59,959 nt of DNA from Nonomuraea ceibae (GCF_019396325.1 NZ_JAHKRO010000055.1:1-59959), one strand, 5' to 3'. Positions 36,661-47,361 are shown, numbered from the stretch's first letter. The notes: a model not told the origin generated them from the letters alone. Program-made: numbers and translations.

Positions 36661-37674
36661 GTGGCTGGATCAGTGGACGGCATCAGGCAGTTCGGCGACG
36701 ACACCTGGATACGCGCCGAGGAGCCCAGCGCGGTCGGCGCGGTGCGCCGGCTCGCCACCGGGCTCGCCCTGGCCGCCGGTTTCGGCGACGAGCGCACCGG
36801 CCAGGTCGCGGTGGCGGCCACCGAGGCCGTCTCCAACCTGGTCAAGCACGCCGAGCAGGGGATGGCGCTAGTCCGGCTCTGCCCGGGCGCCCCGGACGTC
36901 GTCGAGCTGATCACGCTGGACCGGGGGCCGGGCATGCCCGACGTGGCGCGCGCTCTGCGTGACGGCTACTCCACGTCCGGCACGCTCGGCATCGGCCTGG
37001 GCGCGATCGCCCGCATCGCCTCCCGCTACGACGTCCACTCGCTGCCGGGCAAGGGCACCGTGCTCGCCGTCCAGTTCGGCCGGGCGGAGCTGGACACCCT
37101 CCCGCCGGCCAGCGGCCTGGTGCGGCCCATCGGCGAGGAGAGCGTGTCGGGCGACTCGTACGCGATCGTCACCGACGGGCCGGTGACGACCGTACTGGTG
37201 TGCGACGGGCTGGGGCACGGCCCGGCCGCCGCGCAGGCCTCCCGCGAGGCGGTGGCGCTGTTCCTGCGCTCGTCCCGCGACGAGCCGCGCGAGATCCTCG
37301 CCCGCGTCCACCGCGGCCTGAACTCCACCCGGGGCGGCGCGGTCGCGGTGGCGCGCGTCACCTCCACCGCCGTCAGCTACGCCGGGCTCGGCAACGTCTC
37401 CGGCTGGATCTCCCGCGCCGACGGCCGCCAGGGCATGATCTCCGTGCCGGGCATCGCCGGTCATCAGGGCGGGACGCTGCGCCAGTACGAGTACGAGCTG
37501 GGCGAGCATGCCAGCGTGGTGCTGCACTCCGACGGGCTGACCGAGCGCTGGTCCGCCGGCGCGGTCCCGGGCCTGTTCACCTGCTCCCCGGCCGTGATCG
37601 CGGCCGGGCTGCTGCGCGAGGCGGGCAGCCGCCGCGACGACGCCTGCGTGGTGATCGTGAGGCCGCGGCCATGA
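36661..37674 (+). CDS. Fusion of RsbT/RsbW-like ATPase and SpoIIE (RsbX-like) phosphatase
   Basis: 337 residues from GTG 36661, which begins right after the rsbT stop codon. Residues 1-135 are a second GHKL domain (N-box ATEAVSNLVKHA, G1 LDRGPGMPDVARAL, G2 TLGIGLGAIARIA). Residues 150-337 are a PP2C-type domain with GDSYAIVTDGPVTTVLVCDGLGHG and HSDGLTER as metal-binding motifs, similar to RsbX. RsbX dephosphorylates RsbS/RsbR to reset the system; a fusion with a kinase-like domain puts opposing activities in one chain. Confidence 0.87.
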   Translation: MAGSVDGIRQFGDDTWIRAEEPSAVGAVRRLATGLALAAGFGDERTGQVAVAATEAVSNLVKHAEQGMALVRLCPGAPDVVELITLDRGPGMPDVARALRDGYSTSGTLGIGLGAIARIASRYDVHSLPGKGTVLAVQFGRAELDTLPPASGLVRPIGEESVSGDSYAIVTDGPVTTVLVCDGLGHGPAAAQASREAVALFLRSSRDEPREILARVHRGLNSTRGGAVAVARVTSTAVSYAGLGNVSGWISRADGRQGMISVPGIAGHQGGTLRQYEYELGEHASVVLHSDGLTERWSAGAVPGLFTCSPAVIAAGLLREAGSRRDDACVVIVRPRP

Positions 37675-39320
37675 GCGGGACCGAGGTGGCCCGGCTCCGG
37701 CTGACCGGCGACCAGGACGTCTTCTCGCTGCGCCGCCTCGGCCGCGCGGTGGCGCGGCTGTCCGGGCTGGAGACGCAGGACCAGGTTCGCGTGGCGACCG
37801 CGCTCAGCGAGGTCGGCCGGGAGACGGCCGGCACCGGCGCCCTGGTCGTGTTCTCGCTGGAGAGCGATCGGCTGCTCATCACCGTCGAGCGCGCCCCCGA
37901 CGCGCTGTGCTCATCGGAGGGCCTGGCGCTCGCCCGGCGCCTGGTGGACGAGGTCACCGCCACGCCCGGCGGGCCGGTCACGATCGTCAAGCGGCTGCCC
38001 CCGCGCCGCCAGGGCCCGCCCGCCGAGCGCATCCGCGACAGCCTGGCAGGCTTGACCCCGGTCACCGCGCTGGAGGAACTGCGGGCGCAGAACGAGGAGC
38101 TGGCCACGGCCCTGGAGGACGTGCGGCGGCTCAACACCGAGCTGCAGGAGACCAACACCGGCGTCCTGGCGCTGTACAACCAGCTCTCCAGCGAGCTGGA
38201 GGAGACCAACCGCGGCGTCGTCGCCCTCTACGCCGAGCTCGACGAGAAGTCCACCCAGCTCCGCGAGGCGTCGGAGGCCAGGAACCGGTTCTGGACCACG
38301 CTCAGCCACGAGCTGCGCACCCCGCTCAACTCGGTCATCGGCCTGGTCCGGCTGCTCGTCGGCCCCGGCGGCGAGCCGCTCACCGAGGAGCAGGCGCACC
38401 AGATCCGGCTCATCGGCGGCTCGGCCGAGACGCTGCTGGCGCTGGTGGGCGAGCTGCTCGACATGGCCAAGGCCGAATCGGGGCGGCTGCAGCCCGAGCT
38501 CGGCCTGTGCGACCTGGCCAGGCTCGTGGAGCAGCTCCGGGTCACGATGCAGCCGACCGGCGAGGTGGAGCTGCGCACCTCGGTCGCCCCCGAGGCGGCC
38601 GAGATCTACACCGACGCGGTCATGCTCACGCGGGTGCTGCGCAACCTGCTGTCGAACGCGCTGAAGTTCACCCGGAGCGGCGAGGTGCGGCTGCGGGCGG
38701 AGCTCGACGAGGCCGCCGACGAGGTGGTCGTCACCGTGGCCGACACCGGCATCGGCATCTCGCAGGAGGATCTGGAGCGCGTCTTCGAGGAGTTCTACCA
38801 GGTGCCGGGCCCCCTCCAGGCCACGGCCAGGGGCACCGGCATCGGCCTGCCGTACGCGCGCAGGCTGGTGGAGGCGCTGGACGGGAGCCTGGAGCTGGCG
38901 AGCGCGGCGGGCGAGGGGACGACGGTCACCGTCCGGCTGCCGCGCCACCACCTGGTGCCCGAGGTCGAGCGGCTGCTGATCGCCGACGACGACGAGGCGT
39001 TCCGCGCCCTGGCCCGCAGGATGCTGCACGGCTTCGCCGTCCACGTGGACGAGGCCGGCGACGGCGTCGAGGCGCTGGGCGTGATGAAGGAGCGGCGGCC
39101 CGGCGTCGTCGTGCTGGACATGCTGATGCCGCGCCTCGACGGCAACGCGCTGCTCCAGCGCATGGCGGAGGACGAGGAGCTGCGGGAGGTACCGGTGGTG
39201 GTCGTGACCGTGGCGCCGGGCAGGGCCGTGGCGGGCCATCCGGTGCTGTCCAAGGACCGGCTGCGCCGCGAGGACCTGCTGCGCGCGGTGCGCGAGGCAA
39301 CGGGGACGAGCCGTGGCTGA
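37671..39320 (+). CDS. Hybrid sensor histidine kinase with N-terminal RsbT-like domain
   Basis: 549 residues. Order: a GHKL-like, anti-sigma-type domain (about 1-105); a coiled coil (about 135-200) rich in Glu, Leu and Asn; HisKA with the phospho-acceptor histidine in TLSHELRTPLNS (about 213); HATPase with NLLSNALKFT, VADTGIGIS and GTGIGLPYARRLV; and a C-terminal receiver domain with LIADDDEAF and the acceptor aspartate in VVVLDMLMP. There is no membrane segment, so it is a cytoplasmic sensor. It overlaps the upstream gene (ATGA) and the downstream one by 8 bp. Confidence 0.87.
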   Translation: MSGTEVARLRLTGDQDVFSLRRLGRAVARLSGLETQDQVRVATALSEVGRETAGTGALVVFSLESDRLLITVERAPDALCSSEGLALARRLVDEVTATPGGPVTIVKRLPPRRQGPPAERIRDSLAGLTPVTALEELRAQNEELATALEDVRRLNTELQETNTGVLALYNQLSSELEETNRGVVALYAELDEKSTQLREASEARNRFWTTLSHELRTPLNSVIGLVRLLVGPGGEPLTEEQAHQIRLIGGSAETLLALVGELLDMAKAESGRLQPELGLCDLARLVEQLRVTMQPTGEVELRTSVAPEAAEIYTDAVMLTRVLRNLLSNALKFTRSGEVRLRAELDEAADEVVVTVADTGIGISQEDLERVFEEFYQVPGPLQATARGTGIGLPYARRLVEALDGSLELASAAGEGTTVTVRLPRHHLVPEVERLLIADDDEAFRALARRMLHGFAVHVDEAGDGVEALGVMKERRPGVVVLDMLMPRLDGNALLQRMAEDEELREVPVVVVTVAPGRAVAGHPVLSKDRLRREDLLRAVREATGTSRG

Positions 39321-40884
39321 GCCGCCCGCGACGGTCCTCGTGGTGGACGACACGCCCACCAAGCGCTACATCCTGTCGAGCTGGCTGCGCCGGGCCGGCC
39401 ACCAGGTCGTCGAGGCCGGCACCGGGGAGGAGGCCCTGGAGGTGCTCGCCCGGGGCGGCGTCGACCTGGTGGTGCTGGACGTGCGGCTGCCCGGCCTCGA
39501 CGGCTACGCGGTGTGCGAGCGCATCAAGGCCGACCCGGCGACCGCCTCGATCCCGGTCATCCAGGTGTCGGCCCACGCCGTCTCGGTGACCGACCGGGCC
39601 GAGGGGCTGGAGCGGGGCGCGGACGCGTACCTGTCGGAGCCCATCGAGCCGGACGAGTTCACCGCGACCGTCGTGGCCACGCTGCGCTACTCGCGGGCGC
39701 GGCGGCAGGCCGAGGTGATGGCCTGGCGCCTGGCCAGGCTGGCCGAGACGACGCTGCGCATCAACCGGGCCGACTCCTTCGAGCGGCTGCTGTCGGTGGC
39801 GGTGGCGGGCACCGCCGAGATCATGGGCCGCTTCTCCGGCGCGCTGGCGCTGCCCGCCGACGGGCGGCTGCGCCGCTACCGGGCGCGCCCTGGCGAGGCG
39901 GCGGCCGGCAAGGGCGTCGCCCCCAGCCTGCTGGAGCGCCTGACCGCGATCGCGCTCGGCCCGGCGACGGGCGCCGAGGTGATCACCCTGCCGCCCGAGC
40001 GGTGGCGCGAGCTCGTGCCGGACTCCGAGATCGACATGCCGGTCACCGGGGTCCTCTGCCGGACCAGGAAGGGCCGGCCGCCGATCTTCCTCGGCGTCGA
40101 GGCCGACCCGGAGCTGGACGCCGACGAGGTCAACCTGCTGCGCCAGCTCGCCCAGGAGCTGGCCCTGGCCGTCGACGCGCGGCGCGCCTACACCGAGGAG
40201 CACGCGATCTCGATCATGCTGCAGCGCAGCCTGCTGCCCCCGTACGTCCCGGACGTGGCCGGGGTGACGCTGGGCCTGCGCTACGAGCCCGCCGGCGGCG
40301 GGCTCGAGGTGGGCGGCGACTTCTACGAGGTGCTGAGCCTGGGCGAGCGGATGCTCGTGGCGGTCGGCGACGTGATGGGCCACTCGCTGCACGCCGCGAC
40401 GGTCATGGCCGAGCTGCGTCACGCGCTGCGCGCCTCCGTCATGGACGAGGTGAACCTGTCGGCGTCGATGGACCTGCTCAACAAGGTGCTGCGGCGCTAC
40501 CACCCGGGCATGACGGCGACCGTCTGCCTGATGCTGCTGACCCCGGCGACGGGCGAGATCGCGCTGGCCAACGCCGGGCACATCCCGCCGCTGATGGCCG
40601 GGCCCGACGCCCGCTACCACGGCATGGGCAACCTCATGCTGGGCGTGGCCGACGAGGAGTACAAGGTCGACCACCTCGTGCTGCCGCCCGGCGGGACGGT
40701 CATGCTGTTCACCGACGGGCTGGTGGAGGACCGGCACACGCTGCTGGACGACTGCCTGGAGCGGGCCAGGGCGCTGGCCGAGACCGTCGGGGACGACCTG
40801 GAGGCGTTCTGCGACGGGATGCTGGCGGCCTTCGGGACGCGGGAGGACGACGTCGCGCTCGTGGTGCTGCGGCGCGACGCCTGA
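39313..40884 (+). CDS. RsbU-like phosphatase with receiver and GAF-like domains
   Basis: 523 residues from GTG 39313. A receiver domain (1-120: VLVVDDTPTKRY, acceptor aspartate in LVVLDVRLPG), a GAF-like middle region (about 150-290), and a C-terminal SpoIIE/PP2C domain (about 310-520: YEPAGGGLEVGGDFYEV, VGDVMGHSLHAATVM, NAGHIPPL, LFTDGLVEDR). It probably dephosphorylates an anti-sigma antagonist (RsbV-like; none is in the window) and is the output end of the module, controlled by the hybrid kinase through its receiver domain. Confidence 0.88.
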   Translation: MAEPPATVLVVDDTPTKRYILSSWLRRAGHQVVEAGTGEEALEVLARGGVDLVVLDVRLPGLDGYAVCERIKADPATASIPVIQVSAHAVSVTDRAEGLERGADAYLSEPIEPDEFTATVVATLRYSRARRQAEVMAWRLARLAETTLRINRADSFERLLSVAVAGTAEIMGRFSGALALPADGRLRRYRARPGEAAAGKGVAPSLLERLTAIALGPATGAEVITLPPERWRELVPDSEIDMPVTGVLCRTRKGRPPIFLGVEADPELDADEVNLLRQLAQELALAVDARRAYTEEHAISIMLQRSLLPPYVPDVAGVTLGLRYEPAGGGLEVGGDFYEVLSLGERMLVAVGDVMGHSLHAATVMAELRHALRASVMDEVNLSASMDLLNKVLRRYHPGMTATVCLMLLTPATGEIALANAGHIPPLMAGPDARYHGMGNLMLGVADEEYKVDHLVLPPGGTVMLFTDGLVEDRHTLLDDCLERARALAETVGDDLEAFCDGMLAAFGTREDDVALVVLRRDA

Positions 40885-40982
40885 CCAACCCACCGAAAAA
40901 TCGCATAAAGGCCGCAGTTACCTACGTTTTCGCGCCCGCTTGATGACATGGCCCTGAACCCGATGAAAGGGACAGGGGATCC

Positions 40983-41122
40983 ATGCCACGCACCACACGT
41001 ATCGCCGCCCTTCTCCTGGCCGGCGGCGCGCTGCTCCTGACGGGCGGCGCCGCCTACGCCGGGCCGGAGCCGTCCGCGCTGGAGCTCCGGCTCGTCGTGG
41101 ACGACTGCCCCGAGGTCAGGCC

Positions 41123-41126
<4 letters not shown>
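40983..41126 (+). CDS. 47-residue secreted peptide upstream of moxR
   Basis: ATG 40983 to TGA 41124-41126; the stop overlaps the moxR ATG (ATGA). The product has a textbook signal peptide (PRTTRIAALLLAGGALLL, cleavage probably after AAYA, about residue 26) and then only about 20 mature residues ending DDCPEVRP. I know no family. The overlap argues for translation as the first gene of the moxR operon; a leader-peptide role is the alternative. Confidence 0.55.
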
Positions 41127-42099
<973 letters not shown>

Positions 42100-42103
<4 letters not shown>

Positions 42104-43086
42104 CCGCCCACCTGGCGGCCGAGCCCGCGCTGCGCAGGCTGGAGCTGGTCATCACCAGGCGGCTCGACGGGCTGCTCCAGGGCGAGCACCTGGGCCTGTT
42201 CCCCGGGCCGGGCAGCGAGCTCGCCGAGGCCCGGCCGTACCGGCCCGGCGACGACGTGCGGCGGATGGACTGGAACGTCACCGCGCGCACCGCCGAGCCG
42301 CACGTGCGCGAGCAGGTCGCCGACCGCGAGCTGGAGGTGTGGACGCTGCTCGACGCCACGGCCAGCATGGACTTCGGCACCGCCACGATGGAGAAACGCG
42401 ACCTCGCGCTGGCCGCCGTGGCGGCGGTCGGCTTCCTCACCCAGCGGACCGGCAACCGGATGGGCGCCCACCTGCTGCACGGCGACGGCGTCCGCGTCCT
42501 GCCCGCCAGGACCGGGCGGGCGCACCTGATGGCGGTGCTGCGGGCCGTGTCCGCGCTGCCCCGCACCCCGCCGGGCGCCGCCCCGCCGCCGCTCGGCGCG
42601 GCGATCGAGCGATTCGGGAAGGCGGTGCGGCGGCGTGGCCTCGTCGTGGTGGTGTCGGACTTCCTGGACGAGCCGGCGGCCTGGGAGCCGGCGCTGCGCC
42701 GCCTCGCCGTCCGCCACCAGGCGCTCGCGGTGGAGGTGCTCGATCCGCGCGAGCTGACGCTCCCGGACGTCGGCGTCCTCACGCTCGTCGACCCCGAGAC
42801 CGGGCGGCGGCGCGAGGTCTCCACGGCGGGCGCCCGGCTGCGGCTGCGCTACGCCGAGGCCGCCGCCGCCCAGCGCGCTGCCATCGCGGCCGCCCTGCGC
42901 CGCGCCGGCGCCGCCCACCTGCGGCTGCGCACCGACGGCGACTGGCTCCGCGACCTCGCCCGTCACATCCTCACCCACCGCCGCCTCGCCCACGCCCCCA
43001 CCGCCCCCGCCGCCCCCACTGGCCCCACCGCGCCCGCCGCCCCCGGTGTCGCCGGGGCGCTGTCACCGGGGGGTGGGGGCCGGTGA
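42100..43086 (+). CDS. DUF58-domain protein (VWA-like)
   Basis: 328 residues. The DUF58 signature is in ARPYRPGDDVRRMDWNVTART, followed by a VWA-like fold with DATASMDFG. The last 40 residues are low-complexity Ala-Pro-Thr repeats. DUF58 proteins always travel with MoxR and are its presumed substrates. Overlaps moxR (ATGA) and the VWA gene (GTGA). Confidence 0.9.
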
Positions 43087-44024
43087 CGCTGCTCTCGCCG
43101 ATGTGGCTGCTGCTCCTGGCGCCCGTCGCCCTGCTCGCGGTCGCGTACGTGGTGACGCAGGCGAGGCGCAGCGCGTACGCCGTCCGGTTCACCAACCTGG
43201 ACCTGCTCGACAAGGTGGCCCCGCGCGGGCCCGGATGGCGGCGGCACGTGCCGGCCGCGCTGCTGCTCGGCGTGTTCGCGCTGCTGGTCGTCGGGTTCGC
43301 CAGGCCGACGGCCGAGGTCCGGGTGCCCAGGGAACGCGCGACGATCATGGTGGCGTTCGACGTGTCCGCGTCCATGGAGGCCACCGACGTGTCGCCGGAC
43401 CGGTTCACCGCCGCCCGGCAGGCGGCCCGGCAGTTCGTGGACGGGCTGCCGGAGCGGTTCAACCTGGGCCTGGTCGCGTTCTCGTCGGACGCGTCGGTGG
43501 CGGTCCCGCCCACCACCGACAGGCAGGCGGTGCTGACCGCGCTCGACCGGCTGTCCACGTCCGCCGGCACCGCCATCGGCGAGGCCGTCCTGTCGTCGCT
43601 GGAGGCGATCGCCGCCCTCGACAGCCAGGAGGAGGCGCCGCCCGCGCACATCGTGCTGCTGTCGGACGGCTCCAGCACCACCGGCAGGACGGTCGCCGAG
43701 GCCGCGCGGGAGGCGGCCGCGCGCGGCGTGCCCGTCACCACCATCGCCTACGGCACCCAGGGCGGCGTCATCGAGCTGCAGGGCCGCCAGGTGCCGGTCC
43801 CGGTGGACGGCCCCGCCCTGCGGGAGCTGGCCGAGACCGCCGGGGGCGGCTTCTACGAGGCGGCCAGCGGCGACGAGCTCCAGGCGGTCTACGAGGACAT
43901 CGGCACGTCGGTCGGCTACCGGACCGAACGGCAGGAGATCTGGCAGTGGTTCGTGGCGGCGGCCCTGGTCCTGGGGCTGCTGGCCGCCGGGGCCTCGATG
44001 CTCTGGTTCGCGAGGCTGCCGTGA
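43083..44024 (+). CDS. Membrane VWA-domain protein
   Basis: 313 residues from GTG 43083. Two N-terminal membrane segments (about 8-26 and 55-72), a VWA domain with a complete MIDAS start DVSASMEATD and later LLSDGSSTTG, and a C-terminal membrane segment (about 287-310). The BatA-like layout fits a periplasm-facing or cytoplasmic metal-dependent adhesion domain assembled by MoxR. Overlaps both neighbours by GTGA. Confidence 0.9.
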   Translation: MTLLSPMWLLLLAPVALLAVAYVVTQARRSAYAVRFTNLDLLDKVAPRGPGWRRHVPAALLLGVFALLVVGFARPTAEVRVPRERATIMVAFDVSASMEATDVSPDRFTAARQAARQFVDGLPERFNLGLVAFSSDASVAVPPTTDRQAVLTALDRLSTSAGTAIGEAVLSSLEAIAALDSQEEAPPAHIVLLSDGSSTTGRTVAEAAREAAARGVPVTTIAYGTQGGVIELQGRQVPVPVDGPALRELAETAGGGFYEAASGDELQAVYEDIGTSVGYRTERQEIWQWFVAAALVLGLLAAGASMLWFARLP

Positions 44025-44866
44025 TCGGGCTCGGCCGGCCCAGCGGGCCGGAGTTCGTCACCCCGCCCCTGACCCGCCCGGCCCCGGCGGTCACGCCGGG
44101 CGTGCGGGCGATGGCCGGGCCGGCCGCGCCGCCTCGGGGCGGTCGTCTGCTGCTCGCCGCCGTGCTCGTCGCGGCGGTCACCGGCGGCGCGGCCGGTCTG
44201 GCCGGCGCGGCGGTGTTCGCCGGGAGCGAGCCGCCCGCCGCGGCCGCGCTGCCCAGGGCCGCCCCGGCCCCGGCGGGCAGCCTGGCCGGGATGAGCGCCA
44301 CCGCCGCCCGCGTGCTCCCCAGCGTCGTCTCGATCGAGCTGCGGCGCGGCGGCGGCTCCGGGTTCGTGGTGGACGGCCGGGGCCACGTCCTCACCAACGC
44401 GCACGTCGTACGCGGTGAGAGCGAGGTGACCGTGGTGCTCGGCGACGGCCGCAGGCTGGCGGCCCGGGTGCTCGGCGCCGACGACGACGAGGACCTGGCC
44501 GTGCTGCGCGTCGACGGCGCCGCCGGGCTGCCGCCCGCGACGCTCGGCCGCTCCGCCGCCCTGGCCGTCGGCGAGCAGGTGCTCGCCATCGGCTCGCCGC
44601 TCGGCCTGTCCGGCACCGTCACCGCCGGCATCGTCAGCGCCCTGGACCGCGAGGTCAGGCTGGGCGGCTCGGCCCGCACCGCCGTGCAGACGGACGCCTC
44701 CATCAACCCCGGCAACTCCGGCGGCCCGCTCGTCAACGCCCGGGGCGAGGTCGTCGGCGTGAACACGGCCATCGCGGCGGACCGGGGCGGCGGCAACATC
44801 GGCATCGGCTTCGCCATCCCGATCGACCGCGCCGCGCCCATCGCGGAACGCATCATCCGAAATTAG
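44021..44866 (+). CDS. HtrA/DegP-like trypsin-fold protease without PDZ domain
   Basis: 281 residues from GTG 44021. One N-terminal membrane segment (about 43-65), then an S1C protease domain with catalytic His in LTNAHVV, Asp in DDDEDLAVL and Ser in NPGNSGGPL. Ordinary HtrA proteins have a C-terminal PDZ domain; this protein ends right after the protease domain (RAAPIAERIIRN). It probably trims cell-surface proteins. It ends 9 bp before the response regulator. Confidence 0.9.
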   Translation: MIGLGRPSGPEFVTPPLTRPAPAVTPGVRAMAGPAAPPRGGRLLLAAVLVAAVTGGAAGLAGAAVFAGSEPPAAAALPRAAPAPAGSLAGMSATAARVLPSVVSIELRRGGGSGFVVDGRGHVLTNAHVVRGESEVTVVLGDGRRLAARVLGADDDEDLAVLRVDGAAGLPPATLGRSAALAVGEQVLAIGSPLGLSGTVTAGIVSALDREVRLGGSARTAVQTDASINPGNSGGPLVNARGEVVGVNTAIAADRGGGNIGIGFAIPIDRAAPIAERIIRN

Positions 44867-44875
44867 GGTCCAGGC

Positions 44876-45538
44876 ATGCGATTGCTGGTGGTCGAGGACG
44901 AGGAGGACCTGGTCGACGCGCTGCGCGTGGGCCTGGTCCGGGCCGGATACGCCGTGGACGTCGCCTTCGACGCCCCGGCGGCGCAGGAGAAGCTCCAGGT
45001 GAACGGCTACGACCTGGTGCTGCTCGACCTCAACCTGCCCGGCGGCGACGGCTTCCAGCTGTGCCGGGCGGCGCGGGCGGCGGGCAACGACGTGCGCATC
45101 ATCATGGTCACCGCCCGCGACCGGCTGGACGACCGCGTGCGCGGGCTCGACGAGGGCGCCGACGACTACCTGGTCAAGCCGTTCGCCTTCCCCGAACTGC
45201 TGGCCAGGGTCCGGGCGCTGCTCCGCAGGGACACCGGCGGCACCTCCGTCCTCGAAGTCGGGCTGCTGCGGATCGACACGGCGAGGATGGAGGTGTCGCT
45301 GGGCGGCCGGGCGCTGGCGCTCACCCCCAAGGAGTACGGGGTGCTGCACTACCTGATGACGCGGCCCGGCCACGTCGTCTCCAGCGAGGAACTGCTCGAA
45401 CACGTCTGGGACGAGCACGCCGACCCGTTCACCAACACCGTGCGGGTGACCGTCGGCAACCTGCGCCGCAAGCTCCAGGCGGACGGGCTCATCGAGACGG
45501 TGATCAGCCGGGGATACCGGCTCAAGGAGCCCACATGA
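44876..45538 (+). CDS. OmpR-family response regulator
   Basis: 220 residues. Receiver domain with VVEDEEDLV, acceptor aspartate in LVLLDLNLPGGDG and lysine in YLVKPFAF; winged-helix DNA-binding domain (about 125-220) with LTPKEYGVLHYLM and TVRVTVGNLRRKL. It pairs with the histidine kinase that it overlaps by 4 bp, probably controlling envelope genes such as the protease ahead of it. Confidence 0.93.
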   Translation: MRLLVVEDEEDLVDALRVGLVRAGYAVDVAFDAPAAQEKLQVNGYDLVLLDLNLPGGDGFQLCRAARAAGNDVRIIMVTARDRLDDRVRGLDEGADDYLVKPFAFPELLARVRALLRRDTGGTSVLEVGLLRIDTARMEVSLGGRALALTPKEYGVLHYLMTRPGHVVSSEELLEHVWDEHADPFTNTVRVTVGNLRRKLQADGLIETVISRGYRLKEPT

Positions 45539-46812
45539 TCCACACCATCCGGTTCCGGCTCACCGTGCTCTACTCCGGGCTGCTGTTCCTGCTGGCGGCG
45601 CTGGTGCTCGGCGGCATCTACCTCGCCGTCTCGCGCACGACCGAGCAGCGGGGGTACGCGACCGAGGTCGCCAAGGCGTTCCGCAACGGCGAGTACATCG
45701 GCAAGCGGGAAGTGGTCCTCATGGAGGAGGTGGAGAACGCGATCAACGTGCGGACGATGGACACGCTGCGCGACTACTCCCTCTACACGCTCGGCGCGCT
45801 GTTCCTGGCCAGTCTCGGCATCGGCTGGATGCTGTCGGGGCGGGTGCTGCGGCCGGTCCGGTCCATCACCCGGACGACCGAGGAGATCCAGGCGACCGAC
45901 CTGACCCGGCGGATCACGCTCGGCGGCCCGAACGACGAGCTGAAGGACCTCGCCGACACCATCGACACCATGCTCGACCGGCTGGAGGAGGCGTTCCGGG
46001 CGCAGCGGCAGCTCATCGACGACGCCTCCCACGAGCTGCGCAGCCCGTTGACGATCATCCGGGCGAACGTGGACGCCGTCCTGCTGTCGCCGGAGGCCAG
46101 CGACGAGGAGCGGGCCCGCGCGGTCGCCGTCGTGGACCGGGCGACGACCCGGATGACGCGGCTGGTGGAGGACCTGCTGGCCAGCGCCAGGCGGCAGGGC
46201 ACCGCCTTCGCCGACACGGACCTGGACCTGGCGCGGGTGGCGGGGGAGGCGTGCGAGGAGTACGCGGCGCTGGCCTCGGCCCGCTCGCTCACCATCACCC
46301 GCGAGCTGACGCCGGGGCTGGAGATGACCGGCGACCAGGACGCGCTGCGGCGCGCGGTGGCCAACCTGCTGTCCAACGCGGTGCGCCTCTCCCCGCCGGG
46401 CGGCCGGGTCCGCGTCGCCGCCGGCCGCTGGGGCGCCCCGTGGACGGCCGCCGAAACCCTTTCCACCTCCGCCGGGCCCCCGTCGGCACGGGGGCGGGAG
46501 GCCGGCCACGGGAGGGAGCGGCGGGGCTCCGGGGCGGACGGCGGGTGGCTGTGGGTGGCGGTGCGCGACGACGGGCCCGGGCTGGAGGCGGCCGACCAGG
46601 CCCGGGTGTTCGACCGGTTCTGGCGCGGCGAGGCGAGCCGCAGGGACCGCCACACCGGCCTGGGCCTGGCGATCGTCCGGCAGATCGTGGAGTCGCACGG
46701 CGGCAGGGTGGCGGTGTTCTCGCAGGTGGGCCGGGGGTCGACGTTCGTGCTGTGGCTGCCGGCGCGGGACGGCGCGCCGGGCCCGGCGCCGGAGGCGGAC
46801 CCGCTCATTTGA
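45535..46812 (+). CDS. Two-component sensor histidine kinase
   Basis: 425 residues. Two membrane segments (about 10-32 and 83-101) flank a short extracytoplasmic domain of 50 residues; HAMP follows (about 102-155), then HisKA with histidine in DDASHELRSPLT and HATPase with NLLSNAVRLSPPGG, VRDDGPGLE and HTGLGLAIVRQIV. A low-complexity insert of about 40 residues (ETLSTSAGPPSARGREAGHG onward) lies inside the ATPase domain before the G1 box. Its last 8 bp overlap the convergent lipoprotein gene. Confidence 0.92.
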   Translation: MIHTIRFRLTVLYSGLLFLLAALVLGGIYLAVSRTTEQRGYATEVAKAFRNGEYIGKREVVLMEEVENAINVRTMDTLRDYSLYTLGALFLASLGIGWMLSGRVLRPVRSITRTTEEIQATDLTRRITLGGPNDELKDLADTIDTMLDRLEEAFRAQRQLIDDASHELRSPLTIIRANVDAVLLSPEASDEERARAVAVVDRATTRMTRLVEDLLASARRQGTAFADTDLDLARVAGEACEEYAALASARSLTITRELTPGLEMTGDQDALRRAVANLLSNAVRLSPPGGRVRVAAGRWGAPWTAAETLSTSAGPPSARGREAGHGRERRGSGADGGWLWVAVRDDGPGLEAADQARVFDRFWRGEASRRDRHTGLGLAIVRQIVESHGGRVAVFSQVGRGSTFVLWLPARDGAPGPAPEADPLI

Positions 46813-47221
46813 GCACCCGCCCGACCAGCTCGCCCTTGCGCGGCACGGCGATGCAGTAGGCGGTGCGGTGGCGCGGCCACTCGTGCTCCAGCGGGAGTAC
46901 GGCGGTGGCCTCCACGAGGTGCCGCTTGTCCGGGAGGACCCGCATCTTGTCGGCGCACCAGGCCCTGGACTTGCGCATCGCCTCGGTCTCGCCGGGCCAC
47001 GGGCCTTCGGGGAGCACGTACATGGAAGAGAACTCGGCGGCGTGCGGCAGCCCGCACGGCACGAGCGTCGCCGTCAGGTCGCCGTAGATCTCGGCGATGC
47101 AGTCGCCGGGACGCAGCACGGTCATGTGGAAGAGCTCCCCGGACTGGGGGGTCGTAGCTGCGCAGGCGACCGCTCCCGCCAGGCAGACGGCGGCCGTCAG
47201 TCGGCGTGTCGTGGAAAGCAC
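46805..47221 (-). CDS. Septum-formation-like lipoprotein
   Basis: 138 residues. Lipoprotein signal with lipobox AVACAA (mature Cys about 20). The mature part begins with RPGDCIAEI and contains PCGLPHAAEFSSMYVLP, both typical of the septum-formation (Septum_form) domain of actinobacteria, in which paired cysteines form disulfides. The exact role of the family is unclear. Divergent from ppdK, convergent with the kinase. Confidence 0.72.
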   Translation of the reverse strand: MLSTTRRLTAAVCLAGAVACAATTPQSGELFHMTVLRPGDCIAEIYGDLTATLVPCGLPHAAEFSSMYVLPEGPWPGETEAMRKSRAWCADKMRVLPDKRHLVEATAVLPLEHEWPRHRTAYCIAVPRKGELVGRVLK

Positions 47222-47361
47222 GGGGCCGAGGATCCCAGCCGCCGGTCACCGTGGGATCGCGGGGACGGGGCTGAACAGTCACGCTGCTCCAGTCAGGCCG
47301 GGTTGTAAAGGGCGTGGTTCCGCGCCCCCCAATCCGCTCGGGCACGCGGAAACCTCTTCGG

